Positions 1-13,653 are shown, counted from the stretch's first letter. The stretch: 64,000 nt of DNA from Rotaria sp. Silwood1 (GCA_905250075.1 CAJNOP010000027.1:1718741-1782740), one strand, 5' to 3'. The notes: generated by a model not told the origin, from the sequence alone. Numbers and translations: made by a program.

Positions 1-920
1 CTTTTTTTTTGGTATTTATGTCAATATTAAAGAATTCGTTAGAAATTTAAAAAAATTCGAGAAAATGTTTTTTGATTTCTAACGAATTGTCTTAAAAAAT
101 TTTCAGTACTGCCCAGCAGAACTCTAGTAAATAACTATGTTTCTTGCGCTATGTATAGAAACATCACTGTAGACAGAAAAATAAATGTTTTTAAAATCAT
201 TCCTACTAATCGATTAATAATGATCCAACTAACCTATACCGGTCTGGATTAGTTCAAAAATTCTTGACCGGTTATAATTTTCATTCAATGTAACAATGAT
301 ACATTCGTTAGTTTTTTAATAAGTTTTGACTCGATTCAGTTCGAGTCGATGCCAATAAAACATCAGTCGATTCAATCTTTGCTAAGTAATTCATTTTTTG
401 TTTCGTCTTTTTATTCTGAAGAAAAATAATCATTTAAATTTGTACGAGCTATGTAGTTATGTATGTATTCGTATTCGTGTTAGGTAAAACAAAAGTGAAA
501 TACAAATTACTACAGATTTGAGGTAAGCAGATTATTGTGAGAATGCATACAATCAGGTCGATTATTTGGTTAGAATATTTTTAATGTTAGAAAAATACTT
601 CTTGAATCAACTAGTCTTGGTAAACATTATTCGATTATTTTTCTTTTCTATAAAAGCAACAATGATTGTTGATGCCATACAAACAATAGAGAAAGCAATT
701 GAAAATTAATATTACTATTATTATAAGAAACAGCTATTCTTCATTTTTACTGCATTGAACTTTGCTCAAAATATATGAAATGTCTTAATAACTAAAAATA
801 TCTTTCTATGTAATTAAATAATTCTATTTATTTGATTTGACAGTTTAATAAAATATATATCAAAAATATCGTTCAAATATCAATAAAAAAAAAATCATCT
901 TGATATATTTTATTTCTTAG
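1..920. other. No gene recognised; probably intronic
   Basis: AT-rich sequence with no convincing coding exon on either strand. It ends in a T-rich stretch and an AG that serves as the acceptor for the exon starting at 921, so at least its right end is probably intron of the gene whose 3' end is at 921-1895. The upstream exons of that gene were not identified here and may lie outside the window. Confidence 0.4.
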
Positions 921-1895
921 GCTATCGATCCAATTCAGCATACAGTTTACATCATACACAATCGCGTGCAAGTTCACGATCATCAATAGTTGATAATTCG
1001 TAAGTTATTATAATGAAATCTATTTGTCGAGCGGACATTTCTTTACAAACTTTTATATTGAATTAAGCTTTGACTTTTATCTAAGAGAAACTATAAGCAC
1101 TTGGATAAGAGGTCATTTCTATAAAAAACGTCTTTTGATCAAAAGTCAATTTTTAAAAAATGAGGATTTCAATAGAAACGAAAATTGAATTGGCCTGAAT
1201 AAACATTCAAATAATATATTTTTTGGAGTAGTTTTTGTTTTACAAGTTGATATGTTAATAAAAGTGTCAACCTGTACTTTTGAGTTGTAATAATAAAAGC
1301 ATAAATGTGTACGAAAGAATTCTTCTGTTCAACATATTTGTTGAACTTTTAAAAAAATGACTTCATAGATCTCAAGAAAATTATGAAGTCTAAATTCGTA
1401 AAGAGCACAAAATTCTAAGCATGACACATAGCTTTTCATTTCTTGAAAATACTTTCAAAGTTTGCTATTAATTTCTATTTTTATTAAACTTCATTTTTCT
1501 AATATAACATTACAAAATTTCAAAAGAACGACAATCAATTCTTTTAAAGGTTTTTGAATAAAATTTCAAAAAAGAAAAAATCAATGTTCACAATAGTTAT
1601 GAATACTTGAGAGAAGATTTGTTTCATATTTACAAAGTATTGTGAAAATTTATCTGTTTTTTCTTTCTTTCTAATAAATAGTAATTCAACAGCTGATCGT
1701 TATCGTTCACCAATGCGTGTTAATTATGAACCAGTTCTTGCTTCAACTAATGTACATCGTTCTTCTCTTTCCTCAACAACTGAACCACCATCACCAACTC
1801 TTAAAGGACCAAAATCATCTACAAAAAAATCGCTGAAAGGATTGCGTAATGATCCATTACCAACACTTCCACGACTTCCTCCACGAAAAACCTAA
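921..1895 (+). CDS. 3' end (two exons) of an unrecognised Ser/Pro-rich protein
   Basis: Two exons read as one frame: 921-999 and 1682-1895, joined across a 682-bp GT-AG intron (donor GTAAGT at 1000, acceptor TAG at 1679-1681). The split codon is completed correctly (TC + T, Ser). The second exon ends at TAA 1893-1895. The visible ~98 residues are rich in Ser, Arg and Pro, including SRASSRSS in the first exon and PLPTLPRLPPRKT at the C-terminus. No domain is recognised; it looks like a disordered tail, and the LPPRKT ending could suit an SH3-type partner, but that is speculation. The first visible exon starts in mid-codon, so the gene is 5'-partial. An AATAAA lies about 100 bp past the stop, at 1997-2002. 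Confidence 0.6.
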
Positions 1896-4484
1896 TTTAT
1901 CGTCATTTTTATTCTAGTTATTTTCGATTTTGTTTATTATCACTTTCATTCACGCTGATAAGATTGTGCTCGCTTTTTTTTTTTAATATTTATCAAAATA
2001 AAAATATTAAAACTATTTGTTGATTATTGAAGAATATTATTTCGAAGTAACAAGTTTATAAACATGCTCAAAATAATGTTCTTCAACGTAAATAACTTCG
2101 TCACATAAAAAATAAATGATTGTTTTTTTCTTGAGATTTTTCATACTATCAAGTTTTTTTTTCTATTTATTTAATTGAATAATAATTTGACAATAATTTC
2201 TTGTACATAGGTTTATTTTAGTAAAAACTTTTATACATAATATCTGCTAAAGTAAAAATTGATAAGAAGATGTATTATATTGATAAAAAGTTACTTGTTC
2301 TTTTTATTCAACTAGAGAACATTCTTAATTGTTGGATTGTCATTCGATCTCATAGTATAGCTACAAATAAGTCACGGTGAGACAAAAACAAGTTCAAAAA
2401 GATTATTTTTACTGGCAACAAGATTTTTTTCAAAAAATCCAAAACAAAAAATTTCGAACTGAAATCTTGGTCATAGGTAAAATCTTAGGTCAAAACTCTT
2501 TGATTCAGATTTTTCGAAAATATCTTGCCCTTAGTCGAAATTTCATTTAAATGGCTATAACTCTTCATCAGTAGGTCATCGGTTCAAATTATTTGAAGCT
2601 TGTCTTAGTTTTACCGAGATCTATTCATAGCTATAATATGAAGTCGAGCGGTATACAACACTTGTATATGTTCTCTCTCGAGTTCTATTTAATATTGTCG
2701 ATATTTATTTTTCAATCTTAGTTGCACATGAAGAAAAAGCAAAGTGATGACTTGTTTCAGTTATGTAGGATACAGCTAAAACTTCAAATTGTATTTATAT
2801 TGAATTCTTGAGTCTTTTATACGTAAATTAAGAAGTAGCACGAGCAAGATCTTATTATTGTATGAATAATAAAAAGTTGTACCGAATTAAACATAACGAT
2901 CTTTCTAAGTAGAAGGAATAATATGTACGGAGGATTGGCATTTAGTATAAAACAATGCGTAAATGTATATTTTCATTGAAAATTCTATATCTGCTTGTGA
3001 ATCTAGATTATATGTATCGTGTAGATCCTAATGAACTACGAATAATTTGAAAAGAATGTGAGCTCTCCACTTTTTGTCACAGAGATACTACATTTTATGA
3101 TATTTATTCACTGGATATCGTAGTTTCCCTAAGAAATATAAAGAAAACTGCTGTTCGAATTTCGATTTGAAACTTTGCATAGAAACAGGGATTAGCAATT
3201 GTGAATGTTTCATGTTTTTCTATTTGTTCCTATTCAGAAATAAGACCGTAAAAGACTTGAAGAAAATCTGTGTTTTCTTGATGGTCGCTTAGAATGGAAA
3301 CGTAATCAAGTAAAAATAGAGTATCTCACTGAGAATAAATTGAAACTCTAAACTGTTTTCAGAGTATATATAACTCATTAAGATTTACATGATGTATGTA
3401 ACCTTGACTAAAAGCAACAAATTAATCAAGTGAGGAACTTCCTTCGTCCGTAGATTGAGCAGACTTCAATGTTCATTTTGAACGAATTTCTATGACTGTT
3501 TATGGCGGTTATTAGATAAAAACTTTAGATATTTATTATTCATATAAGATCTTACAAAAAAAAAAATATAAGTCGTTTGCATTTCAAAAATAATCTCTTT
3601 CAAAGGTCAATCTAGATCAATGATTGATATGAATAATACTGGTTGATCACAGTTACAATATTACCTAGAAAAATCTAAATGTGATTATTCTCTTATCTAT
3701 AGTCATGATCATCGTAGACTTGAATTAGCATCAGAATGGTCAGACTAATCTCCAATCTACATATAAACAACAATAGTTCCTTAATTTTATTCAAACTTGT
3801 AATTCTCGAAAAACTATTTTTCATGTTCTCAAACAAAAAAAAACATTGAATCTTTATCTAATATATATTTCCTATTGTTATCTATCCAAATAATCTATAA
3901 ATATTTATAGAAACTGAATATTTATATGCATTAATCAACATAATATCTTTTTCTAATATTCTTTTTGTTTTAATCCATAAACAGCGACGTATAAAAAAAC
4001 CGAAGAAAGGAAAGGAGTGTGCAAGATATAGTCCAATCAAATAAACACACATACAAACAAGCACAAGCACATAAAAGATAGTTAAATAAGAGAAAAAAGA
4101 AAACTGATGAATATATCGGCGCATTAAACAAACAACAATAATAAAAACAAAAAAAAACTGATCTGTTGTTTCTTCTTTTGGGTGTGTTAGTGAAGTAAGT
4201 CTATGTGTCATTTCGTTTTTCTTTTTCCTAATCTTGCACTATTCGCTATTTTTTTCGTTTGAGGAAAAAAAGAAAACAGAGCAAAAAACAAACACAACAA
4301 TAGCAAAGAAAAAAAAAAGATTAACCAATATAACTAAAGTGTTTAAATAGAGAAGAAATAGGGGAACTACCTCATAAGATGTTTCTCTTTTTTTTTTTTT
4401 ATGTATATAGTTGTTATTGTCCAATTAAGACTGACTGGGAATGTACGATGTAAATGTTCTTTTTTTTTTATTTTATTTGATTAA
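1896..4484. other. Intergenic, no gene recognised
   Basis: The first ~110 bp are the presumed 3' UTR of the upstream gene, with AATAAA at 1997. The rest is AT-rich with frequent homopolymer A/T runs. Minus-strand ORFs at 3882-4211 and 4239-4424 are low-complexity Phe/Lys translations of T- and A-rich sequence; they probably overlie the calreticulin 3' UTR and are not called as genes. Confidence 0.5.
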
Positions 4485-6015
4485 TTATAATTCATCTTCA
4501 GCATGAGGTGATTTCTTATCATCAGTATCTGATTCATCACCATCATCAGTTTTCTTTGATTTGTCTTCTATAAATATAAAGAGACAAAAAGAAAAAATTT
4601 TTTGCTTTTTTTTTTTTTTAAAGTAAAATACTAACCAGCTTCTCGTTTTTTACGTTCTTCTTCTTCTTTCTTTCGTTCAACTTCATCTTGATCATCTTTC
4701 ATTTTCTTTTCTGGTTCTTTTGTTTTTACCCATGTTTCTTTAGCAAATTCTTCAGCACGTTGAACACTATCAGTGATAATTATATTATCAAAGATAGTAC
4801 CAGATTTAACTTGCCATAAATCAAAACCAATCATACCAATATCTTTATATAAATAAAGATTTGCATCTTCAACATAATCAGGATTATCAATTTCAGGATG
4901 AACCCATGGTCCTTTATAAGATGGATTATCAATTTGACGAGCTTTCCAAACACCTTTATATTCAGGATTATCAATCATTGGTGGTTCCCATGTTCCATCA
5001 ATTTCATCATCCCAATCTTCAGGTTTTTTAGCGTCAGGATCAGGAATATGTTCTGCTTTATCCCAATCTATTAAAAAAAGAAATATTATTGATTCTTTTT
5101 TTTTTATTTTCATTTAATTAAAACTAACCGGCTGGTTTTGAATCAGTTGGATCATCGATTTTTTCTTCATCAACCCAATCTGATGGTTTTTTAGCATCAG
5201 GATCAGGAATTCGTTTTGGTACAGTGAAATCCCAATCTTCTTCAAGTTTACCACTTTCAACTTTTTCATTATCAATACGAACTTCATAAGTATTATCGGG
5301 GTTAAGAATCAATGTATAAAGATGTGTAAATTCATCATCTTTACATTTAATTTCTTTTTTAATTAATAAATTTTTTCCTTTATATGTAAAAATAACATGA
5401 ACTTTTTTCGTACTATAACCACAAATATCAGGTCCTAAATGATGAAAAATAGTAAAATAAAAATAGAGAAAAAAAATTTATTTACCAAACATAATGTGAT
5501 AAGGTGAATCGCCAGTAAGGCCTTTTTGATCAGTATCTGCTGGATAAACTTTAACATAACCACCACCACAATCAATTTTTTGTTCATGTTTAACAGTAAA
5601 TTGAATAACAAGTGTTTTGCCTTCATTTGAAAAACTATTAAATTTAGCTGACATAGCATAGAAACGAGCATCTTCCGATGTTTGTAAACCTAGATAAAGA
5701 ATAGATTTTTTGTTTTGTGTATTCATAAGAATAATTTTTGTATTTTTTAAATTGACTTACCAAGATCTTTTTTAGCATCACCATAAAATTTACCATGTGA
5801 TAATTTAAATTCACCTAAATCTGATTTAGCTGTTGATTGAACCCATCGTTTTTTATAAGATTCATCTTATAAGAAGAAGATAATAAAAAAAAACAATAAT
5901 CAATAAAAATAATTCAAAGATTTATTTTACCTTCGAATTTTTCAACAAAATAATCTGTTGAATAGACAGTTGCAATAATAACAAGTAATAATAATGAATA
6001 GCTTAAACGAATCAT
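4485..6015 (-). CDS. CALR: Calreticulin, complete six-exon gene
   Basis: Calreticulin is the Ca2+-buffering lectin chaperone of the ER lumen that binds monoglucosylated glycoproteins. Exons in sense order: 5931-6015, 5761-5865, 5486-5689, 5129-5434, 4636-5067, 4485-4567; spliced length 1215 nt, 404 residues. The start at 6015 opens a signal peptide (MIRLSYSLLLLVIIATVYS). The globular domain follows (GLQTSEDARFYAMSAKF, CGGGYVKVYP, PYHIMFGPDICG), then the P-domain with IPDPDAKKP..DW and IDDPTDSKP type-1 repeats and three type-2 repeats (IDNPEYKGVW, IDNPSYKGPW, IDNPDY). An acidic/basic tail ends in HAEDEL, a KDEL-class ER-retrieval signal. Length matches the family (about 400-420). Introns are 51-71 bp and all five are phase 1. 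No lesion seen; identification is secure. Confidence 0.97.
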
Positions 6016-8721
6016 GATAAAGATGATGCTAAAATAGAAAGTAATAGGGTCAACGGTCAGTTAAAAGAATAACATATGTTCTCTTTTTCTCTCTTCTGAA
6101 TATATATGCGAGTATGAACTGATACGAAAATGATCATGTAAAAGAATATAGGTTAGATGGCTTTCTTCATTCTCTTTCTTTCTTTCTTACTATTATATTT
6201 AATGGAATAGAGACGAAAAGACAAATCAATGAGCAAACAACGGAATATGGGTTGTGTTTGTATGATTGGATGAATTAGATTTTTACTGACCTATCAGAAA
6301 ACAACGTGTGGAGATAGAAATCTATAAAATATTGATAAAATTAAGTTATTATATAGAGTCAAAGATTTTAATTTAATTGAAATTCAATAATAAGCTTAAA
6401 ATAAATCGTAAATCTTATTTTTTTTAATGTTTCATACATAAAAACGCCATCTATACTAGATGGTGTTTTCATTTTCACTTTGATACTTATTTTAACAAAA
6501 AAAAAAAAAAAAGTTTAAATATTATAATTCTTTTACAAAAAAATAAATATGCTTTTAGCTAATTAATATTCAACGAAAATGTTATCAATCATATTTAATT
6601 AAAAACAAATATTTTTTTTTTAATTTTAACTAAATAAATTTAGTAAAAATATTCTTTGAATCAAATAGAATTTTAATCAAAAAGAAATCATCCATGAAAC
6701 AGTTGTTACTAATTGTTTTGTGCGTTTGCCTAGATCATTTATATTTCTTTATATACGTTTAATGTTAAATTAAGTGTGTAGTTATATAATATGTGGACAA
6801 TCTGAAACAGAAGCAACACTCGTAAATTATAATAATAATAATAGATGAAAAGTTTCTTTTTTTCAATCGTTCTTTCAAGGATGGCATATATTATAATTTT
6901 AAATAACATAATCAATTCAGAATTAATTTGTCTTTCTATCGATAGTAGTATTGAATTCTAATATGTTATTAAAAAATGAAACTTATTTATTACGAAATCA
7001 TTGTTGCAAATAAGAACATTCCTATTCTAGCAAAATGATATGATTTTAGCTCAAACAATTATGAAAATTAATATTGAAATAATATTATTATGGTTGCATT
7101 ATACAAATACAAGTCGAGAAAAAATTGTTATTACCGATTGCGATAAATATTGTCATATAATAAATAATGTTGTGGCACTTTCACAAAATCTATGAACTAA
7201 ATGAATACATCAGTAGTAAATTGATTTCTACTATGTTTTAAAGATCAGTAGAATTCAAATTATTGACATACTCATACTATACCAAACAAAAGCTTTTGTA
7301 TAGTGTATGTTAATTGGGTATTTAAGTAGAAGATATGGATTAAGACTGACTCAAAGCAAACAAAATGTCAAATTAAACGACACGAACATAAACATGTGAT
7401 TATATAGAAGGATTTTTTTTAATGCAAAACAATTATTTCTATTTGATATGTTCTACAAACAAATTTGAATATTTTTTTTTAAATTTCTCTTATAGATTTA
7501 ATTTGTAATTAATATTGTTCGCTAAACTTTGTATTAATGTATGAAATAAAGAAAACTGATGATTTCAAATAAAACTGTGCTTTTTTAGTCTATCTATTCA
7601 ACAAGTGTGAACTAATACATTATTTATTTTGTTTCTCGTTGTGCATTGTCGTAAATTCACAGAAATAGAAATGACAGAAGATATTTATTTCACGACTATG
7701 AAATCATGCATTAGTTAATGTTTTACTGAATTTATTTGAGACTAGAATTAATTTTTGTAAAATTCATATATATTCTAATAGTTCCAATAAATAGAAAAAA
7801 ATGAAAAGGAATAGACGTAGGAAAATCAATTAAATGGAAGTATAGCAAGTCAAGAAACCATTACATTCTTACTTCTAGAGTGATAAGTTGGCTTGTCTCA
7901 ACTTTCCACATGCATGAGAAAGTTTTTTTCTTTTCTGAATATTTTATCAAGCAAGTACGTGTACGCTAGAAAAGGTCGTGAGAACCTGAGTACTGATGCT
8001 AATATCTGAGTATGACAAACGAATACTCGCCATGCAACACTCAATGTTTCTTGAGTATTTCTACATAGTTTTTGTTTACTCTAGTAGTTTATGAAAATAC
8101 TCATATGTCTATATTCTGTTCAGTATTGTGAACTGATATCCATTTTATTTAGATACAAAAATGAAATAACTAATTCATAACTATCTTTAATCTTTCAGTA
8201 ATTAATAAATAACACAACAAAAAGAAAATGATTTGCCTACAGTATCATTCAGATATTTTCATGAATTTAAATCTCAATTGATTTGTAACAAGAGTTGTTA
8301 GTTCCTTTTGTTTTATTGCAATTTATCTATTAACACACTTGAACAAAAACAGTTTAACATGAAAAGTTGTTTTTCTGTTCTTAAAATCTCTATTCAATAA
8401 CATCGTTCAATTTATCAACGAAGAATTTCTTGTGTCCATTATTTCATGCTATTTTTACTTCATTACATTACTTAAATCCATTTATGTATATCCGAGTGCA
8501 TAAATATTTTTCTAAGTACTCTGCGAAAAATAGCACATGGGTACTACATCGGATATCCACGTTATTGCGTATGAACAACGATGTAGAGGAAAACTCGATA
8601 GCATACAAGAACACTATTCATACCAATAAAATGGCTTGAGTAATTTTTACTGACAAGTCATACTCGGTTGATGAGTATTATCACTTGTATGTAATGATAA
8701 AATCTTAAAAAGAGCCATATT
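6016..8721. other. Intergenic, upstream of calreticulin; no gene recognised
   Basis: The first few hundred bases upstream of the calreticulin start should contain its promoter and 5' UTR, but I see no element I can name with confidence. The remainder is AT-rich with A/T homopolymers and no coding exon that I can support on either strand. Confidence 0.45.
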
Positions 8722-9680
8722 TTACCGACATTTATTATTCTATTTATAGAAATTATTGATTTTTATAGATGCATACAAATAAGCTATACTGATCAACATA
8801 GAAAAAAAAAACAAAATATAATAAGAAGAATCTTAGAATAAAAACTGACATATCATGTTGTTTTTGTTTTTTTCAATTTTTTAAAATACTTGTGATATTT
8901 GTTGAAGATCAATTCCATATTGTTCAAGTTATATCAAATAATCATTATGTTGTTGAATCCATTGAATAAATAATTTATTCATATCAGATTATACTGAACC
9001 TAATCGACCACCATATTTATTTGGTAATAATGATGGATCAATATAGTTATGTAAAGATTTTTTCATTCAATCATCTGATGTTCTTGAATTAATTATAAAA
9101 ATGAATTTGACGTCAATATTCTGGACACATTTTGTAAAATCTAATAATATTATAAAACCATATAATTGAGCAATTAATTGACTATTTATAATATTTGTTA
9201 CAGCAAATGCATAACGAGTAACATCATCATCAATTGTATGAATTATTGGATCATAATGTCCCTAACGCATTCAAAAAAAAGAGATGTTTATCTTTCGTTG
9301 TTTTTGGTAATTGAAGACAATAAGCTAAATTCAGCAATTTCACACAGTAGTGAATTTTTGAGTCAATCCTTGTTTTTAAACGTATAAGATAAATCAGTTT
9401 TGAGATATTGATTCAAATTATATAGAAAAAAAAACAAATAATTGAGAATTTTCTATACTATTTTGTCGAAAATGGATTAATTTTTCTTCAGTATATGTTA
9501 CGATAAACTCTTAGCAGATGGATTACGTTAGAAGTAATCTAACTAAATGTATGGATAGGCAAACACTCGTTATTATTAACAGAAAATCTTCTTTAATAAT
9601 CAGTCTTTAGAGATTACGGATACATTTGAACAGTAACTCTATGAAAGAAACACATAATGCTATATATAGGACTCAACAGC
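8722..9680 (-). pseudogene. Decayed duplicate of the CRAL-TRIO gene at 29.1-30.1 kb
   Basis: This stretch aligns by eye with 28955-30720: the 3' flank (gatcaacatagaaaaa, ataaaaactgacatatcat), the coding sequence from about 8885 to 9460, the short intron near 9385-9440, and sequence beyond the parent's coding region (cgataaactc, cattattatta, tttagagatta). Because the intron and both flanks are retained, this is a genomic duplication and not a retrocopy. Relative to the parent it lacks two ~75-bp pieces of exon 2 (near 9088 and 9133) and about 640 bp including most of exon 1 (near 9492), and it carries in-frame stops and frameshifts. It cannot encode a full CRAL-TRIO protein. Confidence 0.85.
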
Positions 9681-10550
9681 ATCAGAAGATGATTTCACCT
9701 TTTTGACTTCTGTGCGCACACTTAGTTCGAATTATCACACTTCTGGAAAGATGATTATAGTCGGTTTTTTTCAGCATTCGAAACTTTTTACCATTTTGTG
9801 TATGAACGTCTTGATTATATTGATTTAATGAAAATATTTCGTGTACAGTGAAAACATGCTCACTTCCCAATTCACCAAAGCAGAATATCTTTATGTTTTC
9901 TGTGAATTTAGCATCACATTGATACAACAATATTAGATCATCTCGTATTACGCCGATTTTCATTTGTTTGATTTGTGATTTCTTCTCACATTCTTATCCA
10001 AGTGAGTGAAGCATTATGTTCTGTTGCAATATTTTTATCAAGTCCATGCTATAAGTAGTCTAATGATTAGAATTCAAAAAAAAATCAAGACTTGTTCCTA
10101 TATGTTATGTGAATTTTTCAGAATCTTTTCCTATTACTGTACGCATCATTATTAGGCAAGCATGCAAAGTTCAGAGAACATTAGAGATATTTAAAACATT
10201 CGTCAGCAAAGCTATTGAGAGTCAAAATCGGTATCATACAGAGTGATAGACAACATCGCCTGACATATATTTTATGACAAAGTTGGATATGCTAAAATTA
10301 TCATGAACAAATGTGAGTTTTAGTAATGGAGTTGTTCAATTTGTCTTTCATGTCTGTCTATGTTACAGGAACAATCTTTCATGATTCATGTTGCTGTCTT
10401 AACATCTTTTTTTTATTCCAGCTCGCAGTTCAGCTATCGATCCAACGCAAATTAAAGGAAAGCAGAGAATAACGAACGAGACGGAAAAAGATGCACATTC
10501 TATAAGACTAATAAGGATAGATGATGATACATTACATAGACGAAGAAATA
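9681..10550. other. No gene recognised
   Basis: A 93-codon minus-strand ORF at 9682-9963 has mixed composition but resembles nothing I know and has no clear splice partners. The region lies between the CRAL-TRIO pseudogene and the GPCR remnant, and may hold decayed downstream sequence of the latter. Confidence 0.35.
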
Positions 10551-11246
10551 TCAAAAACATAGCAGAACAATAAATAGACGATGCTTATGCCCAAGGATAC
10601 GCATAGGAAGAATAATATTGGAAATAATGATAATTAAACAGGGTACCATTTCATTGAATAAAACTTCCCACATAAAAGCAGCATTATTATAAAAATAACA
10701 TAAATAGATACATTGGCGTATTGAATAATCAAAAGAATTTTCACAAGAAGGAAAGAAAATAATTGGAATATAATAAATGAGAGAGTATAGAACACTTAAA
10801 ATTGGAGGTAAATAATAAATGAGAAAGCATTTCGATTTTGTTGTTAACCATCGATCATGAAAAATGAGAATATGCCTTTCAATCGATGCCCAACCAAAGA
10901 GCATCGGTTGTAAATCATAGAATGGCCATTCGATATAGAACCAAATTAGACAAAAAATAGGCGTCTGAGATAGAGCAATATTAAAGCGATAATAAAAGAG
11001 AAGTCATGAAATGTCAGTACATTCAATAATTAGACCAAAGATGATAATAGTAATAGTAATGACATGATTATTCCATGCATGACGTGGATTTTGATCAAAA
11101 AGAAAAAGAAAGAGAAGAACTAAGGAGCAAATAAGTGATGGAATAAGAAGAATAAGATGAGGCCATAATCGCAGGGCATTAGGTATTAAAGATTTGAAAT
11201 TAGAAGATAATCCGTTTTCAAAGACTATATGGATATCATTTGACAT
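10551..11246 (-). pseudogene. Truncated rhodopsin-type GPCR with an in-frame TGA
   Basis: Two open stretches in one frame (11246-11007 and 11003-10551) are separated only by TGA at 11004-11006. Read through, they give TM1 (LILLIPSLICSLVLLFLFLF), TM2 (NHVITITIIIFGLIIECTDI), TM3 ending in WASIERHILIF, where ERH stands for the usual E/DRY, TM4 (LPPILSVLYSLIYYIPIIFF) and TM5 (MVPCLIIIISNIILPMRIL). A Cys just before TM3 and another in extracellular loop 2 could form the usual disulfide. The frame stops at 10551 after about 230 codons, and no TM6 or TM7 was found downstream. The missing third of the receptor plus the stop favour a pseudogene of a peptide-receptor-like class A GPCR. A functional gene would need both readthrough and an unrecognised exon. 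Confidence 0.75.
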
Positions 11247-13653
11247 TTCTTAGAGATAGAAAGTGTATAAATAAAATAACTATTGAAATATATAGAGAGA
11301 AAATAGGAATTTTTCTTCAGAGAGGTGAAAGAGAAATATTCAAGTCTACAAGTATGAAGCTCTTTTATTTTCACGGATTTGCTTCATTTCTTTCAGATGT
11401 TTACGTCTACATCTGCGTCTAGTCAAAAACTGACAAATTCAGTTCCATTTTCTTTATTCCATCTAATGCGGCATGACAAGCATTGGAGACATCGTTTTGT
11501 TATAAACCATGCGACAACACTGACAAACCAGTTTAAGTTGGTACGAGTTTCAAAATTTTTCTATGCTAAAGTATTTGAGTCCATTCACGTATGAAAAAAA
11601 TCTAACACATATTCCTTACTGTTATTTCTTGTGTTTATCATGTGTCTTTTGCCATTCATATCAAATATCATTCAATTGAGAACATTTATTTTATTGATGA
11701 ACTCTCAGTTTTTTATCAAGGTTTTTTCTTTGCAGAGGATCAGAGTGTAGTCTTCGAGAATTAGCGACAACACTATATAGAAAGGTTATATGAAAACAGA
11801 AGTCTGCTTGACTCAATGGTCAGATACCGTCAGAAGTTCCAAAAAGATATTTTGCTGGTAGTCACGAATAGCTCTGCTCTTTACTATTTACAATAGAGTC
11901 AGAGCCATCTTTTGTATATTAGTAATCTTCATTGAGCCGTACTCACTATTCTTCCTTGTTGGTAAACTACTCTTTCAGCTTGGAATTCTGTCAGACTGAA
12001 TTAGTACTTCGAGATAGCCTCGATCGAAAGAGGATCCAATTACAAAATAAGTTCGATATTTAGAATCATGACAAAAAATTACATCAAGTGAGTATATCCG
12101 TGAATCTTTTATTATTAGTTATCGACTTAAATAGGGTGGGTATGAATGTGGATATTGTCTTCGGTGATTTTGGAAGTAAATGTTATTTTCTGTTTATTGT
12201 CATCGACACTTACATACACAGTCACATCCAAATTCACATTCTGCGTACACCAACATTCACATTCCATTCATAACCTGGTTTCTAGCTGAAGAAAACAGAC
12301 ATTTGCCACCTGATCGTTTAAAAGCTGCAGTGGAAAGTAGTCGGCAAGAATGAACATAGCAAAAACGTATTTCTATGCTGTTTTTTGTCTTTCCCATTGT
12401 ACAGTAGATTTATTGTATAAATACATTTTGTTGCCATTACATTCAATGAGGAACACTATTTTTGCTAATATTGAGTCGAAAAAATAATCGTGAGGGAGTG
12501 AAACCTGCAAATTTGGTTCAAGGAAGTCATGCTGATTTTTAAGCATTTCAACATATTCCTATATATTTCTATGCATTGATAAGCATTCACAAAATACTTA
12601 GAAATACATGGGAATACGCTTTTCTCTCCTTTGGTTTCTTTATATCACATGATGGTTGGGATAGTTTACTCGAAAGTATATCAACCGGAAAACCAACACT
12701 CGTCCGATCTCTATTTCTTCATCAAATGATGCATGGATATTGTTTGAAACATGAATTCGTTATGGAGCAATGCATATAAAATATCAGTTTGACAGATCAT
12801 CCGCATGTTCTAACAAAAATGGTCTTTGACGCAATAGACAATAGTTCACAATAGTATTTCGAAGAAATTATCAAGATGATCGAGCTGTTGTTCATATGGA
12901 TCGATATTACGAACTTTGACTGTATACGAATTGAGCGGATATATTTCATTCTAATGTGAGTGAATAGAATGTGAATAGTGATACTCTCTGTTTCTGAGGT
13001 TTCATTATCAAACAAAATATAAACTAGTAAAGGAGAGAAACTAATAGTTCCTATTTTTTTTTCTTTTCTTATCGCGAGAATATAAAATGGTCATGGTATG
13101 CCTGAAAAGTAACCGTATGATCTGCGTTTTTTTTATTTTACTGTTATGAATCAGTGGTTCACTTCTGTAGACGAAGCCGAAATAATCTTCATATATTTGT
13201 AGGACAGTCAGACTTTACCGAAAATAAATTTTGATTTTTGGATATTTTTTTTTAAACATGCACTGTATGTATTTAACAAACTTTAATACTCTTCTAATTA
13301 ATAACTTGTGGTTATTGATTCTTGTATATAATATCATTCCAAAACTATTCAAACAATAGCTTAATCAGGTAATAATATGAAAAAAAAACAAGTTATCGTT
13401 AATACTAGTTGACATGTAACTTTAAATCAGTGTTACCTTTCGTTTTTGAGAGATTAAAATTAACTTTTCTTCTTCTGTAATGAAATAGATATTACATGAG
13501 AAACACCAGCAATTAGAAATGCATAAATTTTATTAAACAAAACAAGCTAATGAACGTAGAGACTTCTTTATTCGTTATATTAAAACGCAGGACTAAAAAT
13601 TTCATTAAATATCAACTTGTTCCTCTTATATTTTATTTGCTTTATTTCTTGCT
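11247..13653. other. Intergenic between the GPCR remnant and TRPA1 gene; no gene recognised
   Basis: Several short ORFs on both strands (for example 11379-11594, 12088-12273, 12576-12779, 12797-13015) have no recognisable domain and no supporting splice partners. The right end, before 13654, is presumably the 3' UTR of the TRPA1-like gene. Confidence 0.4.

Noticed and set aside
3882..4424. Minus-strand ORFs with hydrophobic runs resembling membrane proteins
   Set aside because: Phe/Leu/Val runs come from A-rich plus-strand sequence; they lie where the calreticulin 3' UTR is expected.
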